Assembly (NCBI RefSeq): GCF_900110245.1 | Contig: NZ_FOCZ01000006.1 | Location: 63,004 to 127,003, forward strand | Direction of reading: 5' to 3' | Length of the DNA: 64,000 bases | Source of the DNA: Niastella yeongjuensis | GTDB lineage: Bacteria > Bacteroidota > Bacteroidia > Chitinophagales > Chitinophagaceae | Shown here: one piece after another, positions 17,615 through 25,760 of the stretch | Position numbering within the stretch: position 1 is the first letter of the stretch | How the letters are laid out: every line of letters begins with the position of its first letter | The notes under the pieces: generated by a model | What the model was told of the DNA's origin: nothing | Database searches by the model: none | The model's input: only the letters and a program-made list of their open reading frames with translations | Translations under genes and position numbers: made by a program

Positions 17615-18172
17615 ATGTTAGACCTTAAAAAGATTGACAGATCCTGGACTTTATTTCTCGATCGTGATGGTGTAATAAATATTGAGAAGTACCAGGATTA
17701 TGTGTATACCTACGATGAGTTTATTTTTTATGAAGGCGTACAGGATGCAATAAAGGCATTGTCAGCATTGTTTGGCCTGGTAATATTGACCACCAACCAG
17801 CGTGGCGTTGGCCGTGGACTGATGACTGAAGCTGCGCTGCAGGATATTCATACCCAAATGACCCGCGATATAGTGGGCACAGGCGGCCGCATAGATCACA
17901 TTTATTACTGTGTAGCCAATGACCCATATGACCCCAATCGCAAGCCCAATCCCGGAATGATTTACCAGGCTAAAAAGGATTTTCCGGCCATTGACCTGCA
18001 AAAATCATTGATAGTGGGGAACAATATGAGCGATATGGAATTTGGCCGGAACGGTGGCATTCATACCGTATTTGTAAAGACCACCCACCCCGATCAGGCA
18101 ATACCCCACCCTGCTATTGACCTGGCATTTAATTCATTACCCGATTTTGCAAAAGCTTTACCCGTTAAATAA
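17615..18172 (+). CDS. gmhB: D-glycero-D-manno-heptose 1,7-bisphosphate phosphatase (HAD-IIIA), zinc-loop-less
   Basis: 185 residues. HAD nucleophile motif FLDRDGVIN (D16, D18), motif II TTNQRGVGRGLM, and late motifs KPNPGM and VGNNMSDMEFG. It removes the C7 phosphate. Canonical GmhB carries a Cys/His zinc loop just before the KPxPG motif; here that loop is short (YYCVANDPYDPNRKPNPG) and lacks the ligand set. The pathway order argues for GmhB, and the loop difference may relate to alpha-anomer use. Confidence 0.87.
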   Translation: MLDLKKIDRSWTLFLDRDGVINIEKYQDYVYTYDEFIFYEGVQDAIKALSALFGLVILTTNQRGVGRGLMTEAALQDIHTQMTRDIVGTGGRIDHIYYCVANDPYDPNRKPNPGMIYQAKKDFPAIDLQKSLIVGNNMSDMEFGRNGGIHTVFVKTTHPDQAIPHPAIDLAFNSLPDFAKALPVK

Positions 18173-18225
18173 AATTTTACCAACCCTTTCACGTTCCTGT
18201 TGGGGAAACCCGGTGGGTATGGTTG

Positions 18226-18233
18226 TAATTTTG
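18226..18233 (+). promoter_or_regulatory. -7 promoter element TAATTTTG
   Basis: Exact match to TAnnTTTG, 34 bases before the ATG at 18268 and within the gap after gmhB. A TTGG at 18200-18203 is a weak and distant -33 candidate. It suggests that the following gene has its own promoter. Confidence 0.6.
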
Positions 18234-18267
18234 CAAAGACCACCCCGGTTCACGTTGAATTAAATAT

Positions 18268-19308
18268 ATGAATTACCGTTATACTAAATATTTTGTTAGC
18301 ATTTTGCTGTTAATGGGCCTGATGGGCATTGTGCCGGCATTTGCCCAACAGAAAATAGCTGCTGCCGATACCAAAGAGTTGCTGAAAAAAGAAGATACGC
18401 TACAAAAGTTGTCTGCGAATATGGTGTTCAGTGAGCAGGCCGCTGATCGTTTTCGGTCAGACAGCGTGTTTACCCGCACCTTTGTAAGGGCGTTGAAAAT
18501 AAAGAACTCGTTCTATTTCCCCTTCGATTCATTGAATATCTCAAAGCTATATTCTCCTGATAGTAGCTTTCGCATCTTTACCTGGCAGCTGAAAAAGGAT
18601 GAGTATGTGTATTTGCAGAAAGGCGCCATTCAAATGAATTTGCCGGATGGTTCACTGAAATTATTTCCGCTGTTCGATTATTCCATGTTTACCGCCAAAC
18701 CACTGGATAGTGTACGTACCCGTAATAACTGGATAGGTGCCATCTACTACAAGATCATTGCCAAAGAATACAACGGCGTGAAATATTACACCTTGCTGGG
18801 CTTTGATGATTTTAGTGTAAACAGCAACCGCAAATGGATGGAGGTGATGCATTTCAACGAACGTGGGGAACCGGTTTTTGGTGGCTCCATGATCTCGTTT
18901 AAAGAAGATTCGGTTAAGAAACCCGTTCAGAACCGCTTCAATATTGAATACAAAAAAGAAGCAAAGACCTTCTTTAATTATGATCCGGATAAAGACATGA
19001 TCGTATTTGATCACCTGATCTCGGAAAGCAATGAGCCGGAAAGAAAATCTACTTATATCCCCGATGGTGATTTTGAAGCTTTCAAATGGCAAAATGGCCA
19101 ATGGGTACACGTACCCCGCCTCGACTTTGAATTTAAACTGAAAGATGGTGATTTCCCAACCCAGTCAGCCATTTTAGATGACGCCGGTAATGCCAATGAA
19201 CAGCGATTGGAAGAAGCATCCCGCAGGAATATGGAAAAGGGCGCCGGGGGAAATGCTTCGCCAGCAACGGCACCTAAAAAAGCCACAGCGCCTAAAAAGA
19301 AAGGATAA
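18268..19308 (+). CDS. Secreted hypothetical protein, 346 aa
   Basis: 346 residues with a signal peptide (1-26, ending AFAQQ). The body (about 60-290) is rich in aromatic beta strands, for example YYKIIAKEYNGVKYYTLLGFD, and looks like a soluble periplasmic or surface domain. The C-terminus (about 325-346) is an Ala/Lys/Pro tail repeating APKK. No catalytic motif is visible and I do not recognise a named domain. Its own promoter lies upstream; it converges on the PH-domain gene with only three bases between the stops. Confidence 0.75.
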   Translation: MNYRYTKYFVSILLLMGLMGIVPAFAQQKIAAADTKELLKKEDTLQKLSANMVFSEQAADRFRSDSVFTRTFVRALKIKNSFYFPFDSLNISKLYSPDSSFRIFTWQLKKDEYVYLQKGAIQMNLPDGSLKLFPLFDYSMFTAKPLDSVRTRNNWIGAIYYKIIAKEYNGVKYYTLLGFDDFSVNSNRKWMEVMHFNERGEPVFGGSMISFKEDSVKKPVQNRFNIEYKKEAKTFFNYDPDKDMIVFDHLISESNEPERKSTYIPDGDFEAFKWQNGQWVHVPRLDFEFKLKDGDFPTQSAILDDAGNANEQRLEEASRRNMEKGAGGNASPATAPKKATAPKKKG

Positions 19309-19311
19309 CCA

Positions 19312-19947
19312 TTAACTGAGCAATTTATTCTTAGCTTTTATATACTCTTCTTCGGAGATAATGCCCTGTTGTTTTAACTGGTGCAGTTTCTCCAGTTCAG
19401 AAGCTATGCCCCCACTGGTTGAACCAGACGAGTATTTAACCTCTCCGGCCTGAATTCCCATGGCTGTAGCCATATGCTGGGCCTGGTTGGCCAGTTGAAT
19501 GTTCTTGTATTCGGCCTGTGCCAGTGTGATGGTATCTTTCAGGCGTTTAGGGCCATGTACATTGTAATAATCAGTAGCGCCGATCTCTGCAGCTGTTTGT
19601 ATTTCAACGTGCCCAAAATTCAGGATACGGCCCCAGACCGATTGGTCGTACGAGACGTTATTTATCTTTTCGAGCGGGCTTTCCTTGGCAAAATGGTTCA
19701 GCAAACCGGCTTCATCAATAACCCGGAAGTTGGTGACCACCCAGATATTCACTTTCCAGGAAAAGTATACTATTAAGTAATAAAGGGAGCCTATGACGGC
19801 GGTTATCCAGCCCCAATTGTCTAAAAAGCCAATAAGAAAAGCACCTACCCAACCGGCTAATGCTATAATTACCGGAAGAATGAGTTTAACCCAACTGGTA
19901 TGGGTAACCAGTAAGATCTGTTCGCCTTTTTGAAGAGGTGTACGCAT
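19312..19947 (-). CDS. PH-domain membrane protein with C-terminal SHOCT motif
   Basis: 211 residues from the preferred ATG at 19947; an ATG six codons upstream (19965) is also possible. Two transmembrane helices near the N-terminus (LILPVIIALAGWVGAFLIGFL and the WGWITAVIGSLYYLIVYF hairpin) are followed by a bacterial PH-like domain (about 65-130, with NIWVVTNFRVIDEAGLL). The end is a SHOCT segment (LHQLKQQGIISEEEYIKAKNKLL). Such proteins are thought to act in membrane-associated assemblies; the specific role is unknown. Confidence 0.82.
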   Translation of the reverse strand: MRTPLQKGEQILLVTHTSWVKLILPVIIALAGWVGAFLIGFLDNWGWITAVIGSLYYLIVYFSWKVNIWVVTNFRVIDEAGLLNHFAKESPLEKINNVSYDQSVWGRILNFGHVEIQTAAEIGATDYYNVHGPKRLKDTITLAQAEYKNIQLANQAQHMATAMGIQAGEVKYSSGSTSGGIASELEKLHQLKQQGIISEEEYIKAKNKLLS

Positions 19948-19997
19948 AATGTAAGTTAGAAACAATAAACATTGAAAAATACAGACTGGCCAAACAT

Positions 19998-20108
19998 GGG
20001 AAAAATATTTTGAATATAGGAAAAAGAATGTATATTTATGTTGGATCAGTCTGCGGATTGGACCGTCCCGGTAGTCATCGCTACCGGTCTTTTTATTTTA
20101 TAAAGGTG
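19998..20108 (+). ncRNA. Candidate small RNA 1 (promoter, ~55-nt transcript, terminator)
   Basis: TTTG (20009-20012), 18 bases, then TATATTTATG (20031-20040) gives a Bacteroidota-type promoter. The predicted transcript begins near 20045 and ends in a perfect stem CCGGTAG (20068-20074) / CTACCGG (20081-20087) followed by a T-rich run to about 20098. There is no reading frame of note inside. A second copy at 20156-20262 keeps the promoter, a TCAG-CTGCGG-TGGACC block and the hairpin. The conserved layout argues for a functional RNA; the family is unknown. Confidence 0.6.
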
Positions 20109-20155
20109 CCTAACGATACTCTTCGACGGTTTATTGATTACCCGGCAGTAGTTAA

Positions 20156-20262
20156 AAAAACAATTTGAATACAGGGAAAAAGATGTATATTCGTATTGGC
20201 TCAGGCTGCGGCGTGGACCATACCGGTGGTGACGACTACCGGGTTTTTTATTTTATATAGGT
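20156..20262 (+). ncRNA. Candidate small RNA 2, paralogue of the unit at 19998-20108
   Basis: TTTG (20164-20167), 18 bases, TATATTCG (20186-20193), then TTGGCTCAGGCTGCGG and the hairpin CCGGTGGT (20223-20230) / ACTACCGG (20235-20242), followed by a T-run. Compared with copy 1, the stem tolerates changes that keep pairing (a G-T pair replaces A-T), while the loop changes freely. The T-run overlaps the 3' end of a minus-strand reading frame (20248-20463). Confidence 0.6.
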
Positions 20263-20463
20263 ACCAATTCGCTTATAGTCTACCCAAATTTCTGCTTTTT
20301 TAAATTTCCTATGCTCTTTAAATCGAGCTTGAATATTTACTTCTACAAATTTGATATTAACTTCTTTGGAAAAAAAGATAATTAATGAATCAGCTTGTTC
20401 CTGTCCTTTTCTAATTCTAGTATCTATATTAAGAAATTTATAAGGCCACTTTGGCGATTCCAC
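20248..20463 (-). CDS. Hypothetical protein or 3' gene remnant
   Basis: 71 codons from a GTG, ending in a basic tail (IWVDYKRIGTYIK). The frame stays open about 10 codons further upstream to a stop, with no ATG, and reads TIRINGEYWE before the GTG. This looks like the C-terminal part of a longer protein. The sequence after small-RNA copy 1 also reads GTFIK-stop on the minus strand, so the duplication unit carries this gene's 3' end. It is probably a decayed gene; no domain recognised. Confidence 0.4.
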   Translation of the reverse strand: MESPKWPYKFLNIDTRIRKGQEQADSLIIFFSKEVNIKFVEVNIQARFKEHRKFKKAEIWVDYKRIGTYIK

Positions 20464-20590
20464 TTCCCAGTATTCCCCATTAATCCTGATAGTCTAAGTT
20501 AACATAGTTCCAATAATTTTAAATTATTGGAATCCCCCTGTGTTACCTATAGCAGTCTCATAGGTTACGATTCCTCCCCCCCCCCCGATA
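20461..20590. repeat. Cluster of inverted repeats and a C11 homopolymer
   Basis: A perfect 12-bp inverted repeat (TTCCAATAATTT-T-AAATTATTGGAA) lies around 20506-20532. It is followed by TACCTAT...ATAGGT (about 20544-20565) and an uninterrupted run of 11 C at 20576-20586. No gene is here. The homopolymer is prone to slippage or to sequencing error. Confidence 0.7.
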
Positions 20591-20609
20591 TTACGATTAT
20601 TTCATATAA

Positions 20610-20639
20610 TAAAAAAGCCCCGATAGTAAAATCGGGGCT
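20610..20639 (-). terminator. Intrinsic terminator downstream of lepA
   Basis: AGCCCCGAT (20616-20624) pairs perfectly with ATCGGGGCT (20631-20639). An A-run at 20610-20616 becomes the U-run on the minus strand. It lies 30 bases beyond the lepA stop. Confidence 0.88.
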
Positions 20640-20668
20640 GAAATTCGTTTATCTGTTAAGGTTGCCGA

Positions 20669-22462
20669 TCAATCATCGAGCTTCAATACAGCCAGGAAGG
20701 CTTCCTGTGGTACCTCTACGCTACCGATCTGGCGCATACGCTTCTTACCTTCTTTCTGTTTCTCCAACAGTTTACGTTTACGGCTGATGTCACCACCATA
20801 ACATTTGGCGGTAACGTCTTTACGCATGGCGCTGATGGTTTCGCGGGCCAGTACTTTGGCACCAACGGCGGCCTGTATGGCTATCTGGAATTGCTGACGG
20901 GGCAATAATTCTTTCAGTTTTTCACAAAGCTTACGACCGAAATCCTGGGAGCGGCCACGGTGGATCAATGCACTCAGGGCATCCACTTTGTCGCCATTCA
21001 ACAGGATATCCATCTTCACGATATCGCTTTCGCGGTAGCCGATAGGATGGTAATCGAATGAAGCATATCCACGGGTCTGGCTCTTCAATTTATCGTAGAA
21101 GTCAAAAACGATCTCTGTCAGGGGCATTTCGAACTGCAGCTCCACGCGGGTGGTGGTCAGGTAGCTTTGGTTCATCAGGATACCCCGTTTGCCCAGGCAA
21201 AGCGTCATGATATTACCGATGTACTCGGGTTTGGTAATGATCTGGGCTTTGATGTATGGTTCTTCTATCCTGTCTGTTTTTACAGGATCAGGGAATTCTG
21301 TCGGGTTGTTCACAATAACCTTTGCACCGTTTGTAGTGTAAGCAATAAAGCTTACGTTAGGAACGGTGGTGATCACGGTTTGGTTAAACTCACGTTCCAG
21401 CCTTTCCTGGATGATCTCCATGTGCAACATTCCCAGGAAACCGCATCGGAAACCGAAGCCGAGGGCCTGTGAGGTTTCCAGTTCATAAGTAAGGGAAGCG
21501 TCGTTCAACTGCAGTTTGTCCATGCAGTCACGCAATTCCTCAAAATCATCTGTATTTACCGGAAAGATCCCGGCGAATACCATTGGTTTCACTTCCTGGA
21601 AACCTTTGATCATTTCCTGGGTAGGATTATTTTTGAGGGTAATGGTATCACCCACTTTTACTTCTTTTGCATTTTTGATACCGGTAATGAGGTATCCTAC
21701 ATCGCCTGCACCAACTTCCTTTTTTTCTGTCATCTTCAATTTGAGGATACCCACTTCAGCGGCCTCATAATCAGCGTCGGTAGACACAAATTTTACGATA
21801 TCGCTTTTGCGGATGGTGCCATTCAATACCCGGAAGTACACGATAATACCACGGAAAGAGTTGAACACGCTATCGAAGATAAGCGCCTGTAAAGGCTTTG
21901 CCGGATCGCCTTCGGGGGCAGGTATGCGTTCTACAATGGCTTGCAAAATGCCTTCAATACCAATACCGGTACGTCCGCTGGCCAGCAGGATGTCTTCCGG
22001 TTTGCACCCGATCAGTTCAATGATCTGGTCTTTTACCTCATCGATCATAGCGCCATCCATATCAATTTTATTGATTACGGGGATGATCTCCAGGTCGTTA
22101 TCGATAGCGAGGTACAGGTTGCTGATCGTTTGGGCCTGAATACCCTGGGTGGCGTCAACCAGCAGCAGGGCACCTTCACAGGCGGCCAGTGCGCGGCTAA
22201 CTTCGTAGCTGAAATCTACGTGACCGGGCGTATCAATCAGGTTCAGGATATACTCCTGACCATCAGTATGTTTATAATTGATCTGAATGGCATGGCTCTT
22301 AATAGTGATCCCTTTTTCCCTTTCCAGGTCCATATCATCCAGTACCTGGTCCATCATTTCCCGTTCACTGATCGTGTTGGTGGTTTGTAACAGTCTGTCT
22401 GCCAGGGTACTTTTACCGTGGTCGATATGGGCGATAATGCAAAAATTGCGGATATTCTTCAT
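20669..22462 (-). CDS. lepA: Elongation factor 4 (LepA) GTPase
   Basis: 597 residues, typical for LepA. G1 motif AHIDHGKST near the N-terminus, G3 DTPGHVDF, G4 NKID, then EF-G-like domains II, III and V, and the LepA-specific C-terminal region ending with [17 protein letters not shown]. It is a ribosome-associated translational GTPase that can back-translocate or remobilise stalled ribosomes. A -7 box lies just upstream (complement of 22491-22498) and a terminator downstream, so it is monocistronic. Confidence 0.98.
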   Translation of the reverse strand: MKNIRNFCIIAHIDHGKSTLADRLLQTTNTISEREMMDQVLDDMDLEREKGITIKSHAIQINYKHTDGQEYILNLIDTPGHVDFSYEVSRALAACEGALLLVDATQGIQAQTISNLYLAIDNDLEIIPVINKIDMDGAMIDEVKDQIIELIGCKPEDILLASGRTGIGIEGILQAIVERIPAPEGDPAKPLQALIFDSVFNSFRGIIVYFRVLNGTIRKSDIVKFVSTDADYEAAEVGILKLKMTEKKEVGAGDVGYLITGIKNAKEVKVGDTITLKNNPTQEMIKGFQEVKPMVFAGIFPVNTDDFEELRDCMDKLQLNDASLTYELETSQALGFGFRCGFLGMLHMEIIQERLEREFNQTVITTVPNVSFIAYTTNGAKVIVNNPTEFPDPVKTDRIEEPYIKAQIITKPEYIGNIMTLCLGKRGILMNQSYLTTTRVELQFEMPLTEIVFDFYDKLKSQTRGYASFDYHPIGYRESDIVKMDILLNGDKVDALSALIHRGRSQDFGRKLCEKLKELLPRQQFQIAIQAAVGAKVLARETISAMRKDVTAKCYGGDISRKRKLLEKQKEGKKRMRQIGSVEVPQEAFLAVLKLDD

Positions 22463-22490
22463 TAAGTCGATTGTCTCCTTTAAATACCCG

Positions 22491-22498
22491 CAAAAGTA
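22491..22498 (-). promoter_or_regulatory. lepA promoter -7 element TACTTTTG
   Basis: Exact TAnnTTTG on the minus strand, 29 bases before the lepA ATG. No clear TTTG is visible at -33. It is divergent from the -7 box of the ECF41 sigma gene, about 65 bases away. Confidence 0.6.
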
Positions 22499-22563
22499 AC
22501 TGATTTTAGTGGGATTACAGAGAGAAAGTCGGGTGATTTCACGTTAAGGTTTTAGCCCTTCCC

Positions 22564-22571
22564 TACATTTG
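22564..22571 (+). promoter_or_regulatory. -7 promoter element TACATTTG abutting the ECF41 start codon
   Basis: Exact TAnnTTTG ending four bases before the ATG at 22575. With the usual distance from -7 to +1 the transcript would begin at or next to the ATG, which implies a leaderless mRNA. Confidence 0.55.
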
Positions 22572-22574
22572 CAT

Positions 22575-23420
22575 ATGGATTCCCTGCGACCTTTACTCAC
22601 TTCCTACGCATATAACATCCTCGGCTCCTACGAGGATGCGAAAGACATTGTACAGGATGTTTTATTGGAGATGATCAATCGTACAGGTGCTGATATTCAG
22701 AATGAAAAGGCGTATTTGACCCGGTCGGTGATCAACCGCGCCATCAATGCGCGTAACCGCTTACAAAAGATGCAATCAGGGTATCCCGGCAGTTGGTTGC
22801 CTGAACCGGTGGCTGCTGAAACTGCCGATGGCGACCTGAACCGGAAAGACATTCTCTCCTACTCCCTGATGGTTCTGCTTGAAAGGCTGGACGCCAAACA
22901 GCGGGCTGTTTTTATATTAAAAGAAGCATTCAATTACGAGCATGAGGAGATTGCCGAAGTACTGGACATCAGCGTTGAAAATTCAAGAAAAATACTGAGT
23001 CGTGCCCGGGCAATCCTTCATAACGAGCCTATAAGCGAAGTGGTAAAAGTGCCGGCAGATTTCCTCGATAAGTACATGGAGGTCATTCACAGCCGGGATA
23101 TTAAAAAGCTGGAACAACTGCTGAGCGATGATGTGCTGGTAGTTGCCGATGGTGGCGGCAAGGTCAGGGCTGCTATTAAACCGCTGGAGGGTATTGAAAG
23201 CGCGGCCGCATACATGTATGCGATGTATACTAAATACTACGATGTCCGACATATTGTACAGGGAAAGGTAAACCACGACCCTGCCCTGTTCTATTATGTG
23301 GATGGACAGCTCACGAATTGCCAGATCTTTGAATGGCAGGATGGAAAAATAAGACGGGTTTACTTTGTACGCAATCCCGATAAGTTGATTGCCCTGAGTA
23401 AGGAAAAAAATGACTTATAG
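22575..23420 (+). CDS. ECF41-type RNA polymerase sigma factor (SigJ-like, SnoaL-like C-terminal domain)
   Basis: 281 residues from the ATG at 22575. Sigma region 2 (about 5-65), linker with the ECF41 hallmark WLPEP (74-78), region 4 (about 95-150), then a SnoaL/NTF2-like extension (about 160-275) carrying the signature motifs DGGGK (192-196) and NPDKL (267-271). In ECF41 factors the extension controls activity directly, with no anti-sigma factor. They normally sit beside a COE gene (carboxymuconolactone decarboxylase, oxidoreductase or epimerase type); none is adjacent here, as flanking genes are lepA and the zinc-ribbon operon. Confidence 0.93.
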   Translation: MDSLRPLLTSYAYNILGSYEDAKDIVQDVLLEMINRTGADIQNEKAYLTRSVINRAINARNRLQKMQSGYPGSWLPEPVAAETADGDLNRKDILSYSLMVLLERLDAKQRAVFILKEAFNYEHEEIAEVLDISVENSRKILSRARAILHNEPISEVVKVPADFLDKYMEVIHSRDIKKLEQLLSDDVLVVADGGGKVRAAIKPLEGIESAAAYMYAMYTKYYDVRHIVQGKVNHDPALFYYVDGQLTNCQIFEWQDGKIRRVYFVRNPDKLIALSKEKNDL

Positions 23421-23426
23421 AAGTTA

Positions 23427-23476
23427 AAAAGCAGGAAGTAAGAAATTGGGTCTTCCCTAACCTCCTGCTTCCTGCA
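23427..23476. repeat. Inverted heptamer-period element
   Basis: Left arm GCAGGAA-GTAAGAA (23431-23444) and right arm CCTCCTG-CTTCCTG (23461-23474) each repeat at seven bases. GCAGGAAG at 23431-23438 is complementary to CTTCCTGC at 23468-23475. The element sits in the 62-base gap between the sigma gene and the converging operon and could terminate both. Confidence 0.75.
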
Positions 23477-23482
23477 TTGTTC

Positions 23483-23956
23483 CTATGCAGCCGGATTCCT
23501 GAGCGACCAGCCATGTAACTTCAGTTCCAGAACGCCTGCATTATCTTTGCTGCCCTCTTCTTTTGTCAAAATGTCTTTATTTGATATTATATAGGTTTGT
23601 ACCAAAAAGGTACCTACAAATCCAATGATTATACCGCCTATAATACCCACTACACCCCAGATACCCCAAATGGCGAACGTGAGGATTACAAAAGCTACTG
23701 CAGTAATCCAGGCAATTAATGATGCCCGGGAGGATGCATTGTCATGTATTGACCTGCAACTTGCGCATCGTGAAATTCCTACACCGACCTGTTGGTACTT
23801 GACGTAACTGTAAACAATCAAATAGGTGCTGTCTTTTGTTTTAAACATCGGGATATAATGGTTGTCGTCCATACTGGTGGAGTTTCCCGTTTTACAAAAA
23901 TTACATTTTGTATCAGTCGGTTCCAGTCTTACCTCTTCTTCGTTATAATTAAACAT
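23483..23956 (-). CDS. Zinc-ribbon two-helix membrane protein, paralogue 1
   Basis: 157 residues. N-terminal domain with two CxxC knuckles (KCNFC near 18-22 and RCASC near 63-67) plus a following His, consistent with a split zinc ribbon. Two adjacent transmembrane helices (about 80-100 and 102-122) and a charged C-terminal tail ending in ELKLHGWS. It is the most divergent of three tandem paralogues: it has NSTSMDDNHYIPMF where the other two have STSMEDNYFIP, and its C-terminus is RNPAA instead of QPTA. Last gene of the operon. No named family recognised. Confidence 0.8.
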   Translation of the reverse strand: MFNYNEEEVRLEPTDTKCNFCKTGNSTSMDDNHYIPMFKTKDSTYLIVYSYVKYQQVGVGISRCASCRSIHDNASSRASLIAWITAVAFVILTFAIWGIWGVVGIIGGIIIGFVGTFLVQTYIISNKDILTKEEGSKDNAGVLELKLHGWSLRNPAA

Positions 23957-23985
23957 GTATTGATATTGGTTGGTTTAATTGGGTA

Positions 23986-24459
23986 TTACGCCGTTGGCTG
24001 GGTGAACGACCAGCCGTGTATAATTAAATCCTGCACTGCTTCGTTTTGTTTTGCGCCATCTAATTTTGTATATATTCCTTTATCTTTTATCATTTTATTG
24101 GTAAGCAATATCGTACCTCCAGCGCCAAGGAACAATCCGGGAAAAATGCCGAAGATGCCCCAAATGCCCCAGATGGCGAAAATCGATATTATTATTGCTA
24201 TTGCTACCGCCCAGGAAATTTGTGCTGCCCGGCCGGCAGCCAGCACGTGTATGTTTTTGCAATCCCTGCATCTTGGAACACCTACCGGGATCTTGCTGTA
24301 TTTTACGGATCGGTAAACGATCACGTTCGTTCTGTCATTCTCTTTGAACATCGGTATGAAATAGTTGTCTTCCATGCTGGTGGAATGGCCCGTTTCACAA
24401 TATTGACATTTCGTGATGGTTGGTTCCAGCCGTTTTTTTTGTTTGTTGAAAATATACAT
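23986..24459 (-). CDS. Zinc-ribbon two-helix membrane protein, paralogue 2
   Basis: 157 residues. Probable zinc ligands C18, C21, C64 and C67, with H71 nearby. Between the knuckles lie the strongly conserved segments STSMEDNYFIPMFKENDRT and YRSVKYSKIPVG. Transmembrane helices at about 81-100 and 101-121, tail ending DLIIHGWSFTQPTA. The conserved core and the C-terminal GWSF-QPTA motif recur in paralogue 3. Predicted topology puts ribbon and tail on the same, probably cytoplasmic, side. Function unknown. Confidence 0.82.
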   Translation of the reverse strand: MYIFNKQKKRLEPTITKCQYCETGHSTSMEDNYFIPMFKENDRTNVIVYRSVKYSKIPVGVPRCRDCKNIHVLAAGRAAQISWAVAIAIIISIFAIWGIWGIFGIFPGLFLGAGGTILLTNKMIKDKGIYTKLDGAKQNEAVQDLIIHGWSFTQPTA

Positions 24460-24492
24460 AGGGTTAATTGGTTTGGTTGTTTGCTGGCTGGC

Positions 24493-24990
24493 TTAAGCAG
24501 TTGGCTGGGAAAACGACCAACCATTTATAACCAGGTCCTGCACCGCATCATTGTGATGGGCGCCGGTTAATTTTGAAAGAATTCCGTATCTATTAACTAT
24601 TTTAACCTGCAACTTGTCTACCATTATAGTTCCTGTCATAAAGCCTGCAAATAGCCCGATCATAAGACCTATAAAAATGCCTCCCACGCCACCTGCAGAT
24701 CCTATAAGAAAACTCACTGCCACGATGGCCAAAGCTGTGCCCCAGGCAATGAAGGCTGCTTTGCGGTGAGCTGCATCATGGATCTCCTTGCAGCTTCTGC
24801 ATCTTGGAATGCCTACCGGTATTTTACTGTACTTTACCGACCGATAAACAAGTACATTCGTTCTGTCATTTTCTTTAAACAAGGGTATGAAATAATTGTC
24901 TTCCATACTGGTTGAATTTTCTCTTCTGCAATACTGACATTTCGTAGTTGTGGGTTCCAGTCTTTTTGTTGCTTGATTGAAATTGTACAT
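24493..24990 (-). CDS. Zinc-ribbon two-helix membrane protein, paralogue 3
   Basis: 165 residues, close to paralogue 2 in the ribbon half (KCQYC, STSMEDNYFIPLFKENDRT, RCRSCKEIH) and in the tail (DAVQDLVINGWSFSQPTA). The membrane part differs: it is Gly-rich (GSAGGVGGIFIGLMIGLFAGFM), with an eight-residue insertion before the tail. So the soluble parts are under constraint while the membrane hairpin drifts. It starts three bases after the upstream gene, so translation is probably coupled. Confidence 0.82.
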   Translation of the reverse strand: MYNFNQATKRLEPTTTKCQYCRRENSTSMEDNYFIPLFKENDRTNVLVYRSVKYSKIPVGIPRCRSCKEIHDAAHRKAAFIAWGTALAIVAVSFLIGSAGGVGGIFIGLMIGLFAGFMTGTIMVDKLQVKIVNRYGILSKLTGAHHNDAVQDLVINGWSFSQPTA

Positions 24991-24993
24991 AGT

Positions 24994-25527
24994 TTAATCT
25001 TCTACTTTGGCGTATACTGTTTTGGAAATAATATAATAGATAATAAAGGCCGGAACTGCTGCAATAAATATAGGGATCAGCATTTCGATCCTGATAAAAC
25101 TTGTTCTACCTGAAAAATAAAAATTATAGGCAAACGGAAATACAATAGGCATTATAATGCTCCCCAAGACACCGGCTATAGGTTTGGTCTTAAATGCAAA
25201 ATACCCTGTTATGCCTGAAGCCGCAATGGCAACAATATACCAGAGGGGCGATGTAATGTCGAATAATGGCCCTATTACTGATATCATCATAATAAGAATG
25301 GTAAGACCCTTACGGGCTTCTTCGCTGTTATTTCGGTTCACTACCCTGTTAAACACTTCTGTTTTGTACTCTTTGAACTCAGCTACGATCAACGCTTTTG
25401 CTTCTTCAGGCTCATAACCTTCAGCTACCAGTTTTAAAATTGCAGCTTCTGCTGAAAAACCGCCTTGGGTAAATGATTGTCTTAGTTCGTCTTTTTGTTG
25501 TGGGGTAAGGGTACGGGTTCGGCTCAT
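24994..25527 (-). CDS. Multi-pass membrane protein heading the zinc-ribbon operon
   Basis: 177 residues. A soluble N-terminus (1-65) holds two short helices with a UBA-like pattern (GGFSAEAAILKLVAEGYEPEEAKALI). Four to five transmembrane helices follow, from about 73 to 170, and the protein ends in a short acidic tail. It is the first gene of a four-gene minus-strand operon with the three zinc-ribbon paralogues. I do not recognise a named family. Operon context suggests a shared membrane complex. Confidence 0.75.
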   Translation of the reverse strand: MSRTRTLTPQQKDELRQSFTQGGFSAEAAILKLVAEGYEPEEAKALIVAEFKEYKTEVFNRVVNRNNSEEARKGLTILIMMISVIGPLFDITSPLWYIVAIAASGITGYFAFKTKPIAGVLGSIIMPIVFPFAYNFYFSGRTSFIRIEMLIPIFIAAVPAFIIYYIISKTVYAKVED

Positions 25528-25567
25528 TTATTGAGTGGTATTTGGTTGTTTCATATTGGAATGGATC

Positions 25568-25599
25568 CTTATGTATCCTATGCGTCAACAAGAAACAAA
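25568..25599 (-). promoter_or_regulatory. Possible promoter of the zinc-ribbon operon
   Basis: On the minus strand TTTG (complement of 25596-25599), 20 bases, then TACATAAG (complement of 25568-25575). The -33 box and spacing fit the Bacteroidota pattern, but the -7 box matches only in TAnn and the final G. Confidence 0.35.
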
Positions 25600-25760
25600 T
25601 AATTAATTGAAGTTGCAAGCTTGCGCATCCCTAACCTTTTCCCTGTTGCGAAAGCGGATTTCCCTTTTTTGCAACCCCTACAGAATGGACGGAACTACTT
25701 TTGCTTTCACAAACGCATTATCAGGGCCATATTCACTCATAATTAAATCATTAATGCCTT

